The notes under the pieces are model-generated. The model searched no databases and was not told the DNA's origin. It worked only from the letters and a program-made list of their open reading frames with translations. Below are positions 63,666 through 64,000 of a stretch of 64,000 nucleotides of DNA, piece by piece. This DNA is from Arcobacter sp. GTDB lineage: Bacteria; Campylobacterota; Campylobacteria; Campylobacterales; Arcobacteraceae. Made by a program: the position numbers and the translations under genes. The stretch spans positions 1-64,000 of the forward strand of contig JAIFNA010000003.1 in NCBI GenBank assembly GCA_020048055.1. Direction: 5' to 3'. The stretch's first letter is position 1; every line of letters starts with the position of its first letter.

Positions 63666-63750
63666 TTTCTACCTTTATTATAAAATGATTTATTCTAACA
63701 TAAATAGTTTTTGATACAATAAATGAATAACTATTCAAAAAAGGTAGCCT

Positions 63751-64000
63751 ATGGATAAACAAATTAAATTAGCGCATGGAAACGGTGGAAGTGAAAACAA
63801 TGAGCTTATCACAAAGGTATTTTATGAGGCATTTAAAAATGATATTTTGGAAAAAAGTGAGGATGCTGCGATTATTGAAAATGGGAAATTAGCATTTTGT
63901 ACCGATAGTTTTACAATTAGTCCACTTTTTTTTAATGGGGGAGATATAGGAAAGATATCAATTTGTGGGACTTGCAATGACCTTGCCATGATGGGTGCAA
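63751..64000 (+). CDS. hypE: Hydrogenase maturation protein HypE (partial, runs off window)
   Basis: First 83 codons. The start has KLAHGNGGSENNELI, the usual HypE N-terminus (GxGG ATP-binding region), then FCTDSFTISPLFFNGGDIGK and ISICGTCNDLAMMGA, the conserved PurM-like core (CGTxNDLA). It dehydrates the thiocarboxamide made by HypF to cyanide. AAGGT precedes the ATG. It is separated from hypD by 2.2 kb of other genes. hypA is not seen and may follow. Confidence 0.95.
   Translation, partial: MDKQIKLAHGNGGSENNELITKVFYEAFKNDILEKSEDAAIIENGKLAFCTDSFTISPLFFNGGDIGKISICGTCNDLAMMGA

Overview
The window is strongly A+T-rich and gene-dense. It looks like a chromosomal segment of a free-living member of the Campylobacterota (former Epsilonproteobacteria, Arcobacter/Sulfurimonas-like). 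Family-level evidence includes MqnA of the futalosine menaquinone route, a BioV-type pimeloyl-ACP esterase, a protease-dead FtsH paralog, the hydABCDE order of Wolinella/Campylobacter-type hydrogenase, and many PAS/REC/GGDEF/histidine kinase proteins. The genus is inference. I see no rRNA, tRNA or CRISPR array.

Layout. 1-5.0 kb (minus strand): a truncated chemoreceptor, a winged-helix/LOV regulator and a phytochrome-like protein, both photoreceptor-type proteins having non-canonical chromophore pockets. 5.2-12.8 kb: a membrane phosphoesterase, mdaB, glnA, a DHH phosphoesterase, a PHP phosphatase, moaD/moaE, then mqnA and uppP. 12.8-20.1 kb: a minus-strand run polA-tcdA-corA-like-histidine kinase-response regulator-DUF350. 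20.2-31.1 kb: sensor kinases and response regulators mixed with kdsB, bioV/ftsH-like, pdxJ-pdxA and ruvB. 31.3-36.9 kb: nadA-nadC-DHH phosphoesterase-M23 peptidase-lpxC-tsaB; the DHH gene appears to start with ATC. 36.9-41.2 kb: an accessory type III restriction-modification island whose mod gene is split by a -1 frameshift at an in-phase A AAA AAC heptamer. 41.3-44.4 kb: tgt, gatC, an ArsC-like gene and a two-REC diguanylate cyclase.

44.5-64 kb is a hydrogen-metabolism region. A TetR regulator is followed by a cytosolic group-2-like [NiFe] hydrogenase (small and large subunits). Next come the membrane-bound uptake hydrogenase hydABC with its protease hydD and the accessory gene hydE, then hypF, hupE, hypB, hypC, hypD and the start of hypE. 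The HydABC enzyme would oxidise periplasmic H2 and pass electrons to menaquinone, which the mqnA gene suggests is made here by the futalosine route. The hyp genes build the active site. The cytosolic enzyme lacks a C-terminal maturation peptide and sits behind a TetR gene, so it may be a sensor or a ferredoxin-linked enzyme.

Between hypF and hupE is a 2.7-kb scar absent from a simple hyp operon. It holds a CopG/RelE-type toxin-antitoxin pair, REP-like palindromes, two decayed REP-associated tyrosine transposase (RAYT) remnants recovered by reading the intergenic DNA, a secreted protein of unknown function, and a zinc-ribbon/HTH protein. A 31-bp segment of hypF is duplicated exactly at the edge of this scar. 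hypF itself carries three in-frame copies of a short repeat coding for a NEELK-type peptide. The most unusual items are the paired non-canonical photoreceptors, the frameshifted type III methylase, the ATC-initiated DHH gene and the RAYT/REP scar.
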